Shown here: piece by piece, positions 38,269 through 51,047 of the stretch
Layout of the letters: every line of letters starts with the position of its first letter
How positions within the stretch are numbered: the stretch's first letter is position 1
Assembly: GCA_037074765.1 (NCBI GenBank)
Contig: JBAMDO010000102.1
Coordinates: 1 to 64,000, forward strand
Length of the DNA: 64,000 nucleotides
Source: Mansonella perstans
Taxonomy: Eukaryota > Nematoda > Chromadorea > Rhabditida > Onchocercidae
Reading direction: 5' to 3'
The notes under the pieces: model-generated
Seen by the model: only the letters and a program-made list of their open reading frames with translations
What the model was told of the DNA's origin: nothing
Database searches by the model: none
Program-made: the position numbers and the translations under genes

Positions 38269-41200
38269 TGTGTGTGTGTATATATCGATGTGCACGGCCT
38301 CAAAATGAAGCCTGGCTTTGTGAACTAAAAGACCTTGCATTGCATGATGGCGCTGTCATAATTTCTCATGATTATATTATCGATATGCGCATAAGGGCCA
38401 CATTTTTTTGCTCTACAATCGTGTCTCAATGGTTAGCCCGGTATATCTAGGTGATCTGTGCGACAATTCTAAGTTAGCAGGACAGTAAACAAATCATCTA
38501 GAAAAGTACCGAAAAATTATTAGTTTAAAATCACATTTTTAAAATTTTTTAGTAAAAGAAAAAGATTGTAGGAGTGAGTTTATGAAAAATTTCTCGCTCA
38601 AATTTTTTGATTCTAAAGTAGAATTTTGCCAGAAAAATGTAACAACTACCAATGATTGTGCTCTTATTCGATTTGAGCTATTATAATTATTAAAATTTAA
38701 ACTTAATTGACATAGTGTTTGAAATACTTTTGCGTATATTCTCTGCATGCTTAATATGCGTAGAATTGTTTCTATTTCTCGACTGCTATTGCTTTTTTAA
38801 AACAATGCCTGCAAATGAAATCATTCACATTAAATTAGGCTATGAAATCACAATTCTATAAGCAATGCTGATCAGCTAATTGGCAAAATAATTTGAAATC
38901 ACTTCATCTATTAATGAAACGTTACACTAACACTTCCAAGTGTTATGTTTTAAAAAGGTTTAATGATGTTTAATGATCCAGTACTTGTTTACGAATTCAT
39001 ATGTTACTCTCTTTTTTGTACTTTTTTGTTCTTGACTCTGATAATTAAAATATAAGTGAATCAATGAGGACAAAGAGATATTGCCATAAATATTTAGATG
39101 GTAAAATTTGAAGAAAGGGGAATTGGTTCTCTAAATTCTAACTTTTTTTTTGTGGATCAACAGTCTTCTGATTGTTTTTTCTATTCGGCAATTTTATAGA
39201 ATTACAATTTTTGAAAAATTCGAAAATTTCTCAAAATTTTTTTTCTTTCCATGAAGGATTTCACAATTAATTCCTAAAGCAAAGTAATAGATAGTGCTGT
39301 GCTATGGACAAAGTTATCATTGAAGTACCTCGACCATATCAGTATCAATATCGAGTTGTAAATTTTTGTTATATTTATCTTGACACATTTTATCTTTCAA
39401 ATCCCTTTCAATCTACTATCTCGCATAGTTCCCTATGAACATTCATCTCTTTTTGTTTTGTCAAACTCGATTCGATTTGTGCCAGGTCGAATGTTCGTTT
39501 ACTTATAACAATTTTTCGCGAGTTCAGCTCTGGAAATTATTAAGTTTTTCAAATTTGTAATATTGACTATAGCTTAGTCAATTTGAAGTTTAATAGTTTG
39601 ATACACTGCAGTTAAAAATAATTACATCCTTAAAATTTTTGTTCTTTGTGTAATTAATTGATTTTAATGGCAGAAAATTAATTAAGCATTCTTTTGCTCA
39701 TTTAATTTTTTCGTTTCTTCCGCTAAATCACCTCAGTATAGTTCTTAAATATAGCATCACTTCTACTGTATTAACGAATTGACAGGAAAATAATTTGGTA
39801 TCGAATTTGCGACTTTTTATAAGTAGAAAGTACATTCGTATGGAAATGGATTATATCTTAGTGGTTATCCAACCTAATTTATTTGCTGTTAGATGGATGG
39901 CACTTTCTGCTTTTTCGCTTATCAAAAAGTAATGATAATTTTTTGAAATTCATACACTAAGATTCTACTTCATTTCAATTCAGTTGAACTTAGACAAATC
40001 AGAGGAAATGGCATAGCATATTTCCTGCCTGATAGTGTATATTTCAGGAGTAAGGAAATGCAGGAATAGCGCAAGGCAGCGCGGAGAATTCATTTCAGTA
40101 AATAACTTGGATGACAGCTATCAGCTGTACCATTTCCATTTCCTTTTCAAAATAATTAATTGAATTAATTTAAGCTATCAACATAAATGCTGTTTTCAAC
40201 ATAAAGAGAAAAAAGACCTCATTTAATACAAACAAGTAAATATTATAATAATCTGTGAAAAACGCTTGAGTTGAATAAATTTTGACACTTTTACTTGGAA
40301 CATGCAAACTTATATTCAAGAGCAAAGATCATTTAACTAGTATTGTTTAAATTCCTCAACTCACGAATATTTGCAATGAAAAGACAAAAAATATAGCAGT
40401 GAAGTGCTCTAAACTTCACCTGTGTTTTGCAAAGTATGCAATTCCTGAAAAGTTCGGTTTAGTCCTTATCGATTAGCTGTGTTATGTGCGTCTGAAGGCG
40501 CGTTTCTCACGCTTATTCCAAACAACTTTTTAGTCTTATTAGAATCATTTACGTCAACAAAACATAAGTAATCAAAGACCTTATCTCAGCAATTGTAGGA
40601 CTACTGTTAACAGCACTTGTCAAGGAGCGTCTTTATGTCCTAATTTTATAAAAATTTAATGAAGTTTACCACTACTTCATTTTAAACAAAATTTATTGCA
40701 ACACTTCTTCCGCAAAAATTTTTCACGAGAATCAAAGAATAAAATTTCAACGGAATTCTTGAATAAGAGAAATGTAAGAGAATTAGCAATTAAAGACAAG
40801 ATTGGAAATTGTTTTCTTCTTGGCAAAAAAAACTCATCTCTTCTACTTGGCTATTTTTTTGTGTAGTACTTGTTCAGTACTAAGCAAAAATTTTTTAAAA
40901 AGGAAATAGAAGGAATGAAAATTGAGAAATTAATTCCAGCCTATATGTTATTTACTAACATCATACGAGCCTAAAAGAGAAAAAAGACTGAACGACAGAA
41001 AAGTTTTCTGAAGCATATGGTGTCTAGGTGGCCTTTAAAAGCATTAGATAGGTGATTGTGCTCATTTTCCATGAATTCATTCTAATTCCACTCGGAAAAG
41101 AAATCTTGATTCATTCACATCTGTTGTGTTTTCGTGCTACAAATATCCTATCGCAGAAAGGATCATCAGTTTAGATGATTTCTATTGAAAATAAAGAAAT

Positions 41201-44200
41201 AGTTTTTTCTAAATTGATCAATTTTGAATTTTCAGCAAAACTTTTGTAAATTACAATATATATCTTTCTTCTTCCCAACTGTAGGAAAAAAAGAAATCAT
41301 CTCACAAAAAAATTTTCCGTATCGTGTTTATTTTTGGACTTGACCGTAAAGATTTATATCTATGTCAGCAAAAGAAAGAAAATGAAATAGTAATGATAGT
41401 AGAAATAATGACAGTAGGAATTCAGAAACTATGTACTATTTTTAACGGTTATCTTAACAAAATTATTAATAAATGGATTCTTTTATCTCGACTTAGCCCA
41501 TTGGAAAAGTTATGATCTATTCTCTGTAAAATTTGAATTCTTTATATCGAATAATTTAAATCAAGTTTTAAAAACTTCGTGAATTTCAAACTTATCCAAT
41601 ATCAAATGAGACTAACTATATAAAATTAAATTTTAGTCAGTTAATACAAATTTCTAAGCTTAATTAAGTTTGAACTCAAATCTTGGAATTCTTTTTTAAT
41701 TCTTCAATTACCGAAAGCTGAAGAAAGAAAAATAGAAGAGTAAAAAGTAAGCAGTGATTGCAGTAATTAAAATTAACGGTGTCAAGTTTGTCAGGACTGA
41801 AACACCTCAAGTTTTACCGTTATCCGCTTAAGTACGAACACACAGCGCTTGATTTTGTTTTCGGACAAATTTTTTAAGTTATGTATATCATATCTCAGAA
41901 AATTGCCTTTAGGCTATTTTTTGGGCTTACAAAGATGGGAAAATTTTCTTTCTGAACAAAACAAAAAAGTAGTACGAGTAGTTTCATCAGAGCAAAATAG
42001 ACTTTGCATTTTGCTATAAAAGAATTAATCATAATTGAGAAGAACTAAAAAGTTTCCTATGCAAAGCCTTCATGCTAATAGTTCTTCAAATCTTTGTAGA
42101 ATTTTAATTGAGCACATTTTGGTATTTAATATCTACACGTCACTGATTTAGAATAATTGAAATTTTAGTTTGAACTTGAATGAATAAAATTTTCAATTCT
42201 ACAATCCAACCTAAACTCCATTTGAAATTATCGCCGTAACCTGCCAATAATGTACAACAAAAACTCCAAACATATGCCTCTTGACATCAACTCAAAAAAA
42301 GAAATTGATGATTTTGATCGATTTTTTTAATTTAACTTATTGTCGGACTAGCCTGCTGTTACGCCTTTCTTCTTTTACTAGCTAAATTAATAAATCTGTT
42401 AGTTTTTTATCTAATTCTCTAATTAATTTTGCAACTCATTGATTCACTTCTGAAAATTAAAAGTTCGATTTTCGTTTTGTGTGAATAATTGCTAGAACAA
42501 AGTCTTATAGTTTTCATAACTGATTAATGAATAATAAAAAATTATAAATGAAATTACAGTGTGAAATTAAAATAAAAAAGCGAAAAAAAAAATTATCAAA
42601 TCATTGTCCTAAGTTCACTTGTTCGTTTTCAGCAATGGTGGTGGTCGTAGTGGCGCGTTCTTGGCCTTAGACGCAAATTTGGAGCTGTTGAAAAAGACAG
42701 GACAGATTGATGTGTATGAGTATGGCAAAATATTGATTAATGCTCGACCTCATCTGATTGATTCCGTAGATCAGTATCAGTTCATCTACGATGCTCTCGC
42801 TGAGGTTAGATCAATCGAAATAGAGTTTCCATTTTCTTTTCAATGCATTTTAAACTAATGCTGTGGCTGTTACTTTAGCTAGCAGAACAGTTTTCATGAT
42901 CATCCGCTTGCTTCTTAATCTGGAAAACTTCGACCTTTCAGGATTTATAGAATTATTTTTCGGTCCTAATCTTAACTATAATTGCTAGTTTTTAAATGCA
43001 ACAAATATAGTCTCAGTTGTTTCGGCATCTACCAAACAATAATTCGAAAAATTATAGGCAGTACTGTGTAATATTGAACCCATGGAAATGTGGAAATTGA
43101 AGAAAAGGAGTTTCATGTACAAAGCCAAGAAGAATCGTCAGGTAATGGAAGCGCAGGTTGCTAATGAAGCTAAGGTAAATAAGATTTTTGGAATTTTCTT
43201 CTCTTCTAATGTTTACGAGAATTATCCAAGTAATTTTTTATGAAATTCAAAAGTTTTTTGGTAGGAAAATTTGAAAATTTCAGCCATATCTTCAGTTGCG
43301 TTCAAAGACACAAATGTTTTATAGTTACTGGTAATGCTGACGCCTACGCTAAGCATAGGTGATTGTGCTGGTGGTCATCGATTAGAGAACCGTGGTAAAA
43401 ACAGAGACGTCATGGTAGTACCACGTAAGTTCCTTCCACCTATGAGTTATCTATTTTCTTCTAAAAGTCCTTAATTTGCCGTTTGAAAATTACAGCTGAC
43501 CACGCTCGGCCGTATTTGCAAACTTTACACGGTGAGAGCAAAGACTACACTTATATCAATGCAGTTGAAGTGGATGGTTTCAAACGAAAAAATGAGTTTA
43601 TCGTAACAGAATGGCCAAAAAATTCAACACTGGACAGTTTTTGGACATTGGTTTTTGATCATAGTTGCCATACTATTATTAATTTGAGTAATCGCGGACA
43701 TTCACGGGCAAGTTTTTTGTTCGCAAATCCATTTTAAAAAAGCAATTCATGTTTCAAATAATTGAGGAAAGATAATAACTAAGTATTACGTTTTAAACCA
43801 AGGTTATCTTTCTGGCTTTATAAGTTTTTGTTTTTATAGCTGCTCCCTTTTTTCCAAAATAAATATATCCTTACAATTCTACAAATTTCAGTGCTGTCAT
43901 TTCAGGGATATCCAACATTCCTACACAGCAAAGGAAAACATACGTATGGACCTTTTGTTGTTGAAATTTTAAATCATCATCAATATCCATCCATGACTTC
44001 TCATATGGTCAAAATTGTAAAGAAGGTAACAGAATTTTTTTTCATGTTTCAAGAATTTTTCAGAAAAAAAACGCTTCTAAATATTGACTGAACTTAGATT
44101 TTAATTAGAATAAATTAAAAATCTTTGTATATGTATATGTTTTTTAAATCAGAAATCTAAGCTGACAAAAAAAATTCATTTTTTGCTTCTTCAATACGCT

Positions 44201-46779
44201 CGTTTTTGCATTTGCACTTGGAGTTTTCCCACGAAAAAAAAAGCGCTTACTTTTTGTTGAAAGTCTAACCATTTTGAATTTTGCGTTTCGCTTAGTTTCT
44301 TTTTTTTCTTTTTTTTTTTATCAATTTCTTTTTTAATGAGAAGAAAGTAAAATCCTTGCTGATTCTACTTTTTTAAGCTTGTTTTAAGCAGAATTTTTGA
44401 AATTCCTACTTTTTAATCACAATTTTGAATGCATATCAGTTTTTGAATTCTCCTACAGTATTGCTGAAGTGACAGTAAGGACATGAGGAATTAGCTGTGG
44501 AAAAATATGGAAATGAGCAGATAATCTTTCCGGAAGATCCAGGAAATGTCAATTGTATTTTCTAGAAAATTATGTTGAATGAATGAAAGGAAACGGACTT
44601 ATACAAGGATAAGAGAAATCTTCAAATTTTTGTATTTGATCGGTACATGATTTTATTTCAATTAATATTACTTCCGTTGTTTGATCGATAACTTGAGCTT
44701 GCTTATATCTGGCTGATCTAATTTAGAATGAGAAAAATCTTTAAAAAATAAAGCTTTCCTCGCTGCGCTATAAGAACTGAGCTGTCCTGAGAAAAAGTTT
44801 GGATAATTTCTGAATACTTTGAAGCATATTATAATGAAGCTGAATTATTTCTATCATTGTTAAATTAGTTTTTGCAAGTTGCCATTTTCTAAGTGGTACT
44901 ACTATGGACCAATTCTAACTAATATTGTATGATTCTAATATTGTATGATACCTATGAAATCAATCATATGCTTTGTATTATATCTTTCACTTTTTTTTCA
45001 TGTCATTGAAAGTCAGTTTCAAATAAGAGAAGAGAATTTAACGATACTAAAAAAAAAAGGAAAAGGAATTGGTCTGTTAAAAATAACAAAAAAAAAAATT
45101 TCATCCTTTAAAATGAGATCGTCTAATTTTGTTAATTGTTGATTGATCACAAATCAATAATCGATTAGATTTAGAAAGCAATCATCCCCATTATTGAGAA
45201 ATTCTGAACAAATTTTTCTTTATTTTCTTTGTTTTTGAAGATTTTTCCACAATTATTTTATGCATATTTTCAGTTATTTATGATCTCAGAAATAATGGCA
45301 AATGGTAACAATCAACAGCAGCTGGAAGCCGAAGTTAGGATATGTTGTGTTATACAGGTACTAATGTTTCAATAAAGTTCAGAACTGGTATAATTCGTTG
45401 ATTTTATTTGTTCAAATTTGTGCCTGTAAAATAACCTGGTGAATTTCAAAAAGAATTGAGGGAAATCAGCTTAAATGCAGCACCTCAGATTTGATTTCAT
45501 TTGATTTTGCAATTTACAACATTTTTTTGGTTTCATTTTAAATAAATCATTTTTCATTAAGATTCGAATGTGGCCAATTGAAAACAAAGTACCATTATCA
45601 ACATCTGGTCTTATTGATGTAATAAAAATGGCTCGCAGTTGGCGGAAACGTGCTCCAGAACGGCCGGAAACAAAACCCACTATTGTTATGTCGCAGTAAG
45701 ATGCATTCGTCCTATGCCCGTTTTTAATAGTTTCAAATTATCAGGAAGAATGGGTGGCAATTTTTTTTTAGAATGAAAACGGACTTTAGTAAGTTACTAC
45801 ATCAAATCTTGGTAAAATTTTGGTAAAATTTTTAGTTTGAAGCGATTTCATTTACATGAATCATTACCTCATTCTTTACTCATTAAGAAGATGCTTGTTA
45901 TTCGAATTTCGCATTGACTTAAATTTAGGAAGTTCCTAATTGATTGATTAAATAAAATACAGCTTGCTCTTAAAATTTCCGTAGCGGAAACTTTACACAT
46001 CCTGAAATGCCTTTCTAAAATGACGTGTCCTCGGACTAAGCCAAAAATTCTTTCTGAAATTTCCTTGAAAGTTCGTAGATTTTTCATTGAAACTTGATAG
46101 TTTTTTCACTTTTGCGAAGTTTATTTCCAGTAATGGTGTAAATCGTTGCGGTATTTATATAGCTGCTAATGTTTGTATCGATCAAATGGATATGGATCAT
46201 GAAGTTGATGTCTTTCATGCAGTTAAATTAATTCGAATGAATAGGCCACAACTTGTTGACAGAGTTAGTTAGTAATTTATAAATTTTTCATTTTGTAGTT
46301 AATCAGTAATTAGTGCTTATTTGACCAGCGAAGTTTTTCATAATGTCTTTTATAATGAAGTGAATTCAATGGGAAAATTTTGCAAATGCAAGAAACAAAT
46401 ATAATTCGAAAACAATACTAGTACTTTTTCAAAATAATAAAAGTGATCATTTCACGACTCTTTTTTGATTATGAGAATAAAGGAGGATAGGTGTGACAGT
46501 ATATAAGTGTCTAAGTTGCAAGAGCTATTTGCAAATAAAAATTTTAATTTCGAAAAATATTCTGAATGAAATGTTAATAATATAATTTTTCATACGATTT
46601 AGGATGAATATAAATATTTATATGATTTGATGCTGCACTGGTACATGACCAATCCAGAATATCGTATTTTTGACCAAAAGGAAGAAACACGAGATCCACA
46701 GCCACGAAATAATTCGATGCTTAATTTGATACGGTCCAGTGACACGACGACTAATTTGAATACTAACCATATCAGTTGA
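30924..46779 (+). CDS. Tandem-domain tyrosine-phosphatase-like protein (probable pseudophosphatase), 15 exons
   Basis: Exons: 30924-31470, 36034-36149, 36314-36481, 36721-36858, 37069-37158, 37469-37662, 42633-42804, 43058-43174, 43325-43424, 43496-43707, 43906-44025, 45274-45357, 45562-45695, 46131-46263, 46603-46779. All phases agree; the product is about 833 aa. Residues 1-200 are Gln/Ser-rich with basic patches (KKRKRRK) and no signal peptide or membrane helix. D1 (about 240-480) has FPDTLPYDYNRVILRRLPG, YVVTQAARTKPAVAEFWRLI and VVHCSNGGGRSG (Cys417, Arg423), but the WPD acid loop reads TEWELNS (Asp to Leu at 384). D2 (about 530-790) has YINAVEVDGFKRKNEFIVTE and ends in TIVMSHNGVNRCG, where the catalytic Cys position is Ser730, and its loop reads MWPIEN (Asp to Ile). 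D1 therefore keeps the phosphate-binding loop but not the general acid; D2 should be dead. Layout and D2 look most like the PTPRG/PTPRZ type of receptor phosphatase, but no ectodomain is seen. One intron appears to be GC-AG (43708-43905). The start is preceded by in-frame stops and an acceptor near 30890. Convergent with the channel gene. Confidence 0.88.
31822..31923 (-). CDS. Candidate small exon nested in phosphatase intron 1
   Basis: On the minus strand, ATTTCTTAG is followed two bases later by ATG (31923) and 34 open codons (MLKNVSSCKVFSKQFSVPTT then VPSIKRVKSSKIG), ending exactly at a strong donor GTAAGT. A second in-phase piece, 31721-31680 (ETAYQRRKIKLKYV), is bounded by TTTTCAG and GTAATT. 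No terminal exon was found, so this may be a short nested gene or chance. Confidence 0.22.
34469..34610. repeat. Tandem repeat, about four units
   Basis: The unit GCAATTATTTTATGCAATAT followed by AAAC occurs about four times (around 34469, 34493, 34517, 34564). The last two units carry the extra tail CAGATAAATTG...TTTTGCGAGA. It lies in phosphatase intron 1. Confidence 0.85.
37663..42632. other. 5-kb intron of the phosphatase gene
   Basis: Much longer than most introns of this gene. Apart from the GT repeat I see no exon with convincing splice signals. A slightly GC-richer stretch at about 38285-38460 has an open frame (contains CARPQNEAWLCELKDLALHD) that may be a decayed element or chance. 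Confidence 0.55.
38228..38279. repeat. (GT)n microsatellite in a 5-kb phosphatase intron
   Basis: About 26 GT units with one TA interruption near 38260. It lies in the intron (37663-42632) that splits the D1 signature motif between the catalytic Cys-Ser and the following Asn. Confidence 0.95.
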
Positions 46780-48719
46780 CGATGGAACGGATTCTGAGAT
46801 GATAATTACAAAAATTTTTGATCAGCTCATCTACTGATGTGTCAATGCTGATGGATTTAGAGGGAAGTTGCGAAGCACTAAAAAAGCTAATAAAACATGA
46901 TTGGAAAGAGGAAATGAAAAAGAAACGAAAAACGATAAAAGCAGCATAAGAGGAAGAAAAATTATCATTTTTCTTTTACTTAGCTAATGCGGTTCAGAAC
47001 AAAATATTACGGCTATTACTTGCATCACTTATCAGTATTTTTTCTAGACCAGAGCACTATTTTTTCTTTCAGAAAGAAGTTGGAAAAATTGTATAAATTA
47101 TTGTTGGGATGATGTAGACTTCCGGAATGATTACAGAACTTTTGATTGAAGCTTTTAAACATTATCTTCGTTTAATATTTATATTTTACTTCTGACCATT
47201 AGAAATCGTCCTGCATTAATTTTTACAATTTTTCCAACAATCCAGTCAGGTCATATGTCTTGAAATTCGCTTCCGTAAGTGCTTTCTAAACTATAATGTA
47301 AGATTATGGAAACAAAACCACACTTTCCATTTTTATGCGTAATTTCAAAAGCTTTGTAAGCTTTGAAATCGCTTATCAAATTTTTTGAAAGCTCTTATCA
47401 ACTTTCCTTTGTTCATATTTTTGTATCACGACCAATTCTATTGCGCTTCATTAAATTGCTGCTCAAATGTCTAATTTAAAAATGATAATTGCTCAACAGA
47501 ACTATAGCTATTTTGCCTTTCTTGATTCAACTTTCGTTCTTGGGGTTTGAAAAATTGAAGTATTTTTCGCATCATGTTACTTTTATCACTGTTTTGTTAA
47601 AAGTGTAGGCTAGCAAAACATTTCAAAATTTTGCTAAAATCTGAGGTTCGAAATGAAATAGAAAGTACGAATTCTAGTGATAAAAAGAGAGAAAAGAATA
47701 TTGTGCATGTTGCTGCAGAAGAGATTGGTAAATCCGGTATTTATAAACCTGCCCAATCAATTCAGCAGTTAAAAAGATCCGGCGAACAGGGAAGTTAAAC
47801 AAAAGTATTTGATAGGAAGCATGACCAATTTCTACTCTCGAATTTATTCTGTTATGAGAAATTTAGCTGAAAAAGGGAGATCCTATTATCACAATATCTG
47901 ACGATGAGGTTTTAGATTAGCTTTTATTCAACAGTTAAAATATCAGGAATATATGCATTATTGATTCTCATCTCTTATCTTTTCTACTAGATATTGTTTT
48001 GATTCTTTATGTTAACTCTCAAAATTTGCCAGGAATTTAATTTTTATGTGGTGGGGTATCTTCATCAGCTGGTGTATGTATCGCCTCAGCTTTTGTAGAG
48101 TTGATCAAAGCTTCCTTGTCTGTTTATCTATCAATTTATTTGTTTTTGTTTTAATGTTCTTTGCACATTATTTTTATTAATTGTTGATTAGCAACAGCAA
48201 AATGAAAATGAAAAAATGAATTTCAAAAATAAATAAAGAATGAAATGAATAAAACGACACTCTTTTTATGTTATAAAAAAAAGTAGTTAGGAAGTTTAAA
48301 AAGCTAATATTGTATTTCCTCGCTGAAATTTTAAACTCTAGTGAAACAGTCAAGTTGCAGTTAAATTGAAGTTCTTACCTATCACAGCTACTTCTCCAGA
48401 AGCGAATAAATCTACAGACAACATATTTGCCGATTAGCTCAATTGAGTACTGGCAACAGTGAAGAAAAGTAAAGCCACTTCCGCAACGATATTTCTTGCG
48501 ATTTTCTTTCTCCTATGCAAAAGCAATAAAAAAATCGTATTAATTGAAAAATCGCGATGGCCTGTTATCGTCCATACAAAATTGATGAATCTAGTAAAAT
48601 TCTTGCGATTTATCCTGCTCATCATTGTTTCATTATTACTCCAGCGCAATTTATCTTCATTCTTTTTAGTTCATTTCCTCACTTAAACTTTCATATATCC
48701 ATACTTAATTTGAAGAATC
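46780..48719. other. 3' region of the phosphatase gene and intergenic DNA
   Basis: Probable 3' UTR followed by AT-rich spacer with AATAAA signals at about 48220-48240. Two stretches look coding: 46848-46947 (LMDLEGSCEALKKLIK and a Lys-rich end) and 47614-47798. Only the second fits the phase of a splice donor in the phosphatase's last exon and is listed separately. Confidence 0.45.
47614..47798 (+). CDS. Possible alternative last exon of the phosphatase gene
   Basis: The last called exon ends ...CAT ATC AGT TGA; the stop overlaps a potential donor (A|GTTGAC at 46774/46775). Using it with the acceptor GTGTAGGCTAG at 47613 joins in phase and replaces the last residue by a hydrophilic tail of about 61 residues (contains DKKREKNIVHVAAEEIGKSG) ending at TAA 47796-47798. 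The donor is only moderately good, so this is a hypothesis. Confidence 0.25.
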
Positions 48720-51020
48720 TCCGGTGGGGTTACCCTTGCCAAAAGGTTTCAATCAAAAAGTCAAGCAAAGCATGTCCATGGCAGAATGAGCTCGTTAGCC
48801 TTCGCAACGATACTAGGAGAAGGAAAACTCTTAATTCAAAGGGCAGATGGAGAGTTCGCCTAGCCCTGCAAGGCTTTCCATTTAAAACAAGGATATTCTA
48901 ATCGAAACCTACAATCTGAAGATCTCGCTGTCACCGTCCAAGCTTGCTGATCCATGGCAAATGAACCTCAGGAGTAAAGAGTGGGCGTTCTTGCGCCTCA
49001 CTTAAAAAATCTACTGCGTCAGCTCAAAAATTCATCCACTTTCAAAGAAAAGCCTTGTAAGACGGTGAGAAGCGAAATGGTAGGTGATAAGATGCACTGG
49101 AAACCGCAGTTTTCTTGAACCGCCTGCATGTAGAAACACGCAAGCGGTTCAAGACTTTGGTCGCTCGAGACTGACCTGAAGATGGCAATCTTGTTCAGTA
49201 ACATCCTGAATGACCAAACAGTAAGCATTGCTCGCTGCATTCGGAGAGGGACTAGAAAAGATAGTCTAACCAAAGCTCATCTTTACTCTTCATCCGATTG
49301 ACAAGCCATGATCAACGAACATTTTTTGCGGTCGAAAAAAAACAAGATAATTCTAAGTTTCCAGAGAGGTTTCCAGTTTAACAATTGCGCATTGGAGCGT
49401 TGGAACGTCGGAATTGTGCTTGATACCGCGAATAGTGAATGTTCAGAATGTCGTTCCGCTCTAATTGCACACGAAATATCGCCACCAACATTGACATCGT
49501 TCTAAGCAATCGTCTTCAATTGCATCTTAAAGAATGTGGTGCCGGTTACACACAGTATTGATCAGGCAAGCTGATAACTGAACGACATCTTTCAGGAGTT
49601 GGCTTCCTTCATGATCAAAGACTCCATCACATCTAAACATAACAACTTGTCAACAAGACATTTCGATCCATTATTTCCTTACGACTTTCACTTCAGAATA
49701 AGTAGGATATCGTTCTCTTCAGTATATATGCCCACTCTACAAGCAAATAAAGACAAATTTTACACTGACTTGCGTTGCCTTATTCAAAAAGTTCCAGCAG
49801 ACCATAAAATCATAATACTCGGCAACTTTAACGCTCGAACAGGTCGTAATTTAGCAATGTGGAAGGATATATTGGGCAAACATGACACTGAGAATTGCAA
49901 TGATAACAGCCATCTTCTGCTACAATTTTTTTTCGAACAACAGTTCAGAATTATGGAAACATTCATCAGAAAGACAACTTGAAGACATCCTTGAGCATCT
50001 TCGTTCCAAGCATTGGCATCTTGTCGACTAAATTCTCGTGTGTCAAAAATACATTCATTACATTCGTCATACACGCATAATGCCTATATCAAACTGACCA
50101 CCGCCTAGTATGCTGCAAACCTAAATTTTATATCAAGCTTAAATGCAAATGCGGCAGCTTTCCACGGAAAAGAATCAAAATTAACAAACTTCATACAACT
50201 GCAGTGAAAGATAGTTTTCAAGCAAAATAGACTTGCAAAAAACAAAACAAAGCTTCTTCGAAACCTTCGTTGATCTCACCAAAGCTTTTGACACCGTGAA
50301 CAGAAATGGCTCATGGCAAATCTTAGAATAATTATGTTGTCCCCCAAATTCCTCAAAATGATCATTCTGTTACATGAAAATCAGCGCAGTCAAGTTAAAT
50401 ATGCCGATTTTCTAAACCATTTTCAATAATTAATGGTGTGAAACAAGGTTGCGTCCTTGCACCAACTCTTTCTCTGTTATCTTCTGTATGATGCTACAAA
50501 AAGTTACGGCAGACCTTGACAAATAAAGCGGTATTTATATCCGCTATCATACTGACGGCAATTATTAAACCTAAAACGACTACGACCTTAAATCACCTTG
50601 TGCGCGAGTTGCTGCTGTATGCTTATGACGCTTCCTTTGTTACTCGCACCGAAGCGGCTCTACAGCTCTTATCTTACTTTATGAAAGCCGCTGACCTCTT
50701 TGGATAAAGAGTCAGTATAAAGAGCCAATATAAAGATTGAAAGTCAGTATAAAGAAGACAGAAATTCTCTAACAACCAATATCACAAGATGAAAACTATC
50801 CTGGGAAATTCAGAACTTAAAGTTGTCCACCAATTCAATTACCTTGACAGTACCTCTTTTTCTGAAGCAAGAAAATAGAATAGCTAAAGCATTCAGGGCC
50901 TTCGGAAAGTTGCATAAAAATATTTGATAAAAGTTATTTGCTTATATAGCAATTTTCCATGCATTGATTGTTTACTTGCAGTCTTGTCTCAATAGAATAT
51001 TTATTAAAATCTTAAAAATT
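48720..51020 (+). mobile_element. Decayed non-LTR retrotransposon (APE endonuclease and reverse transcriptase)
   Basis: Several frames broken by stops and shifts spell out a LINE-type protein in order. Near 49440-49480: CSECRSALIAHEIS. Near 49530-49610: ECGAGYTQY then SGKL and SGVGF. At 49728-49975 the AP-endonuclease core: VYMPTLQANKDKFYTDLRCL, ILGNFNARTG (family form GDFNARVG), HDTENCNDN. At 50267-50301 the reverse transcriptase motif FVDLTKAFDTVN, then CCPPKFLKMI. At 50610-50640 the catalytic motif reads LLLYAYDAS in place of YADD. Homology fades near 51020, close to the 3' end of the channel gene. The 5' part (48720-49370) is GC-richer than its surroundings and probably untranslated leader. 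The clade (jockey/CR1/RTE-like) cannot be settled by eye. All frames are broken, so it is inactive. Confidence 0.82.
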
Positions 51021-51047
51021 GGATTTAGCATCTGTACAGTGTTTCTA

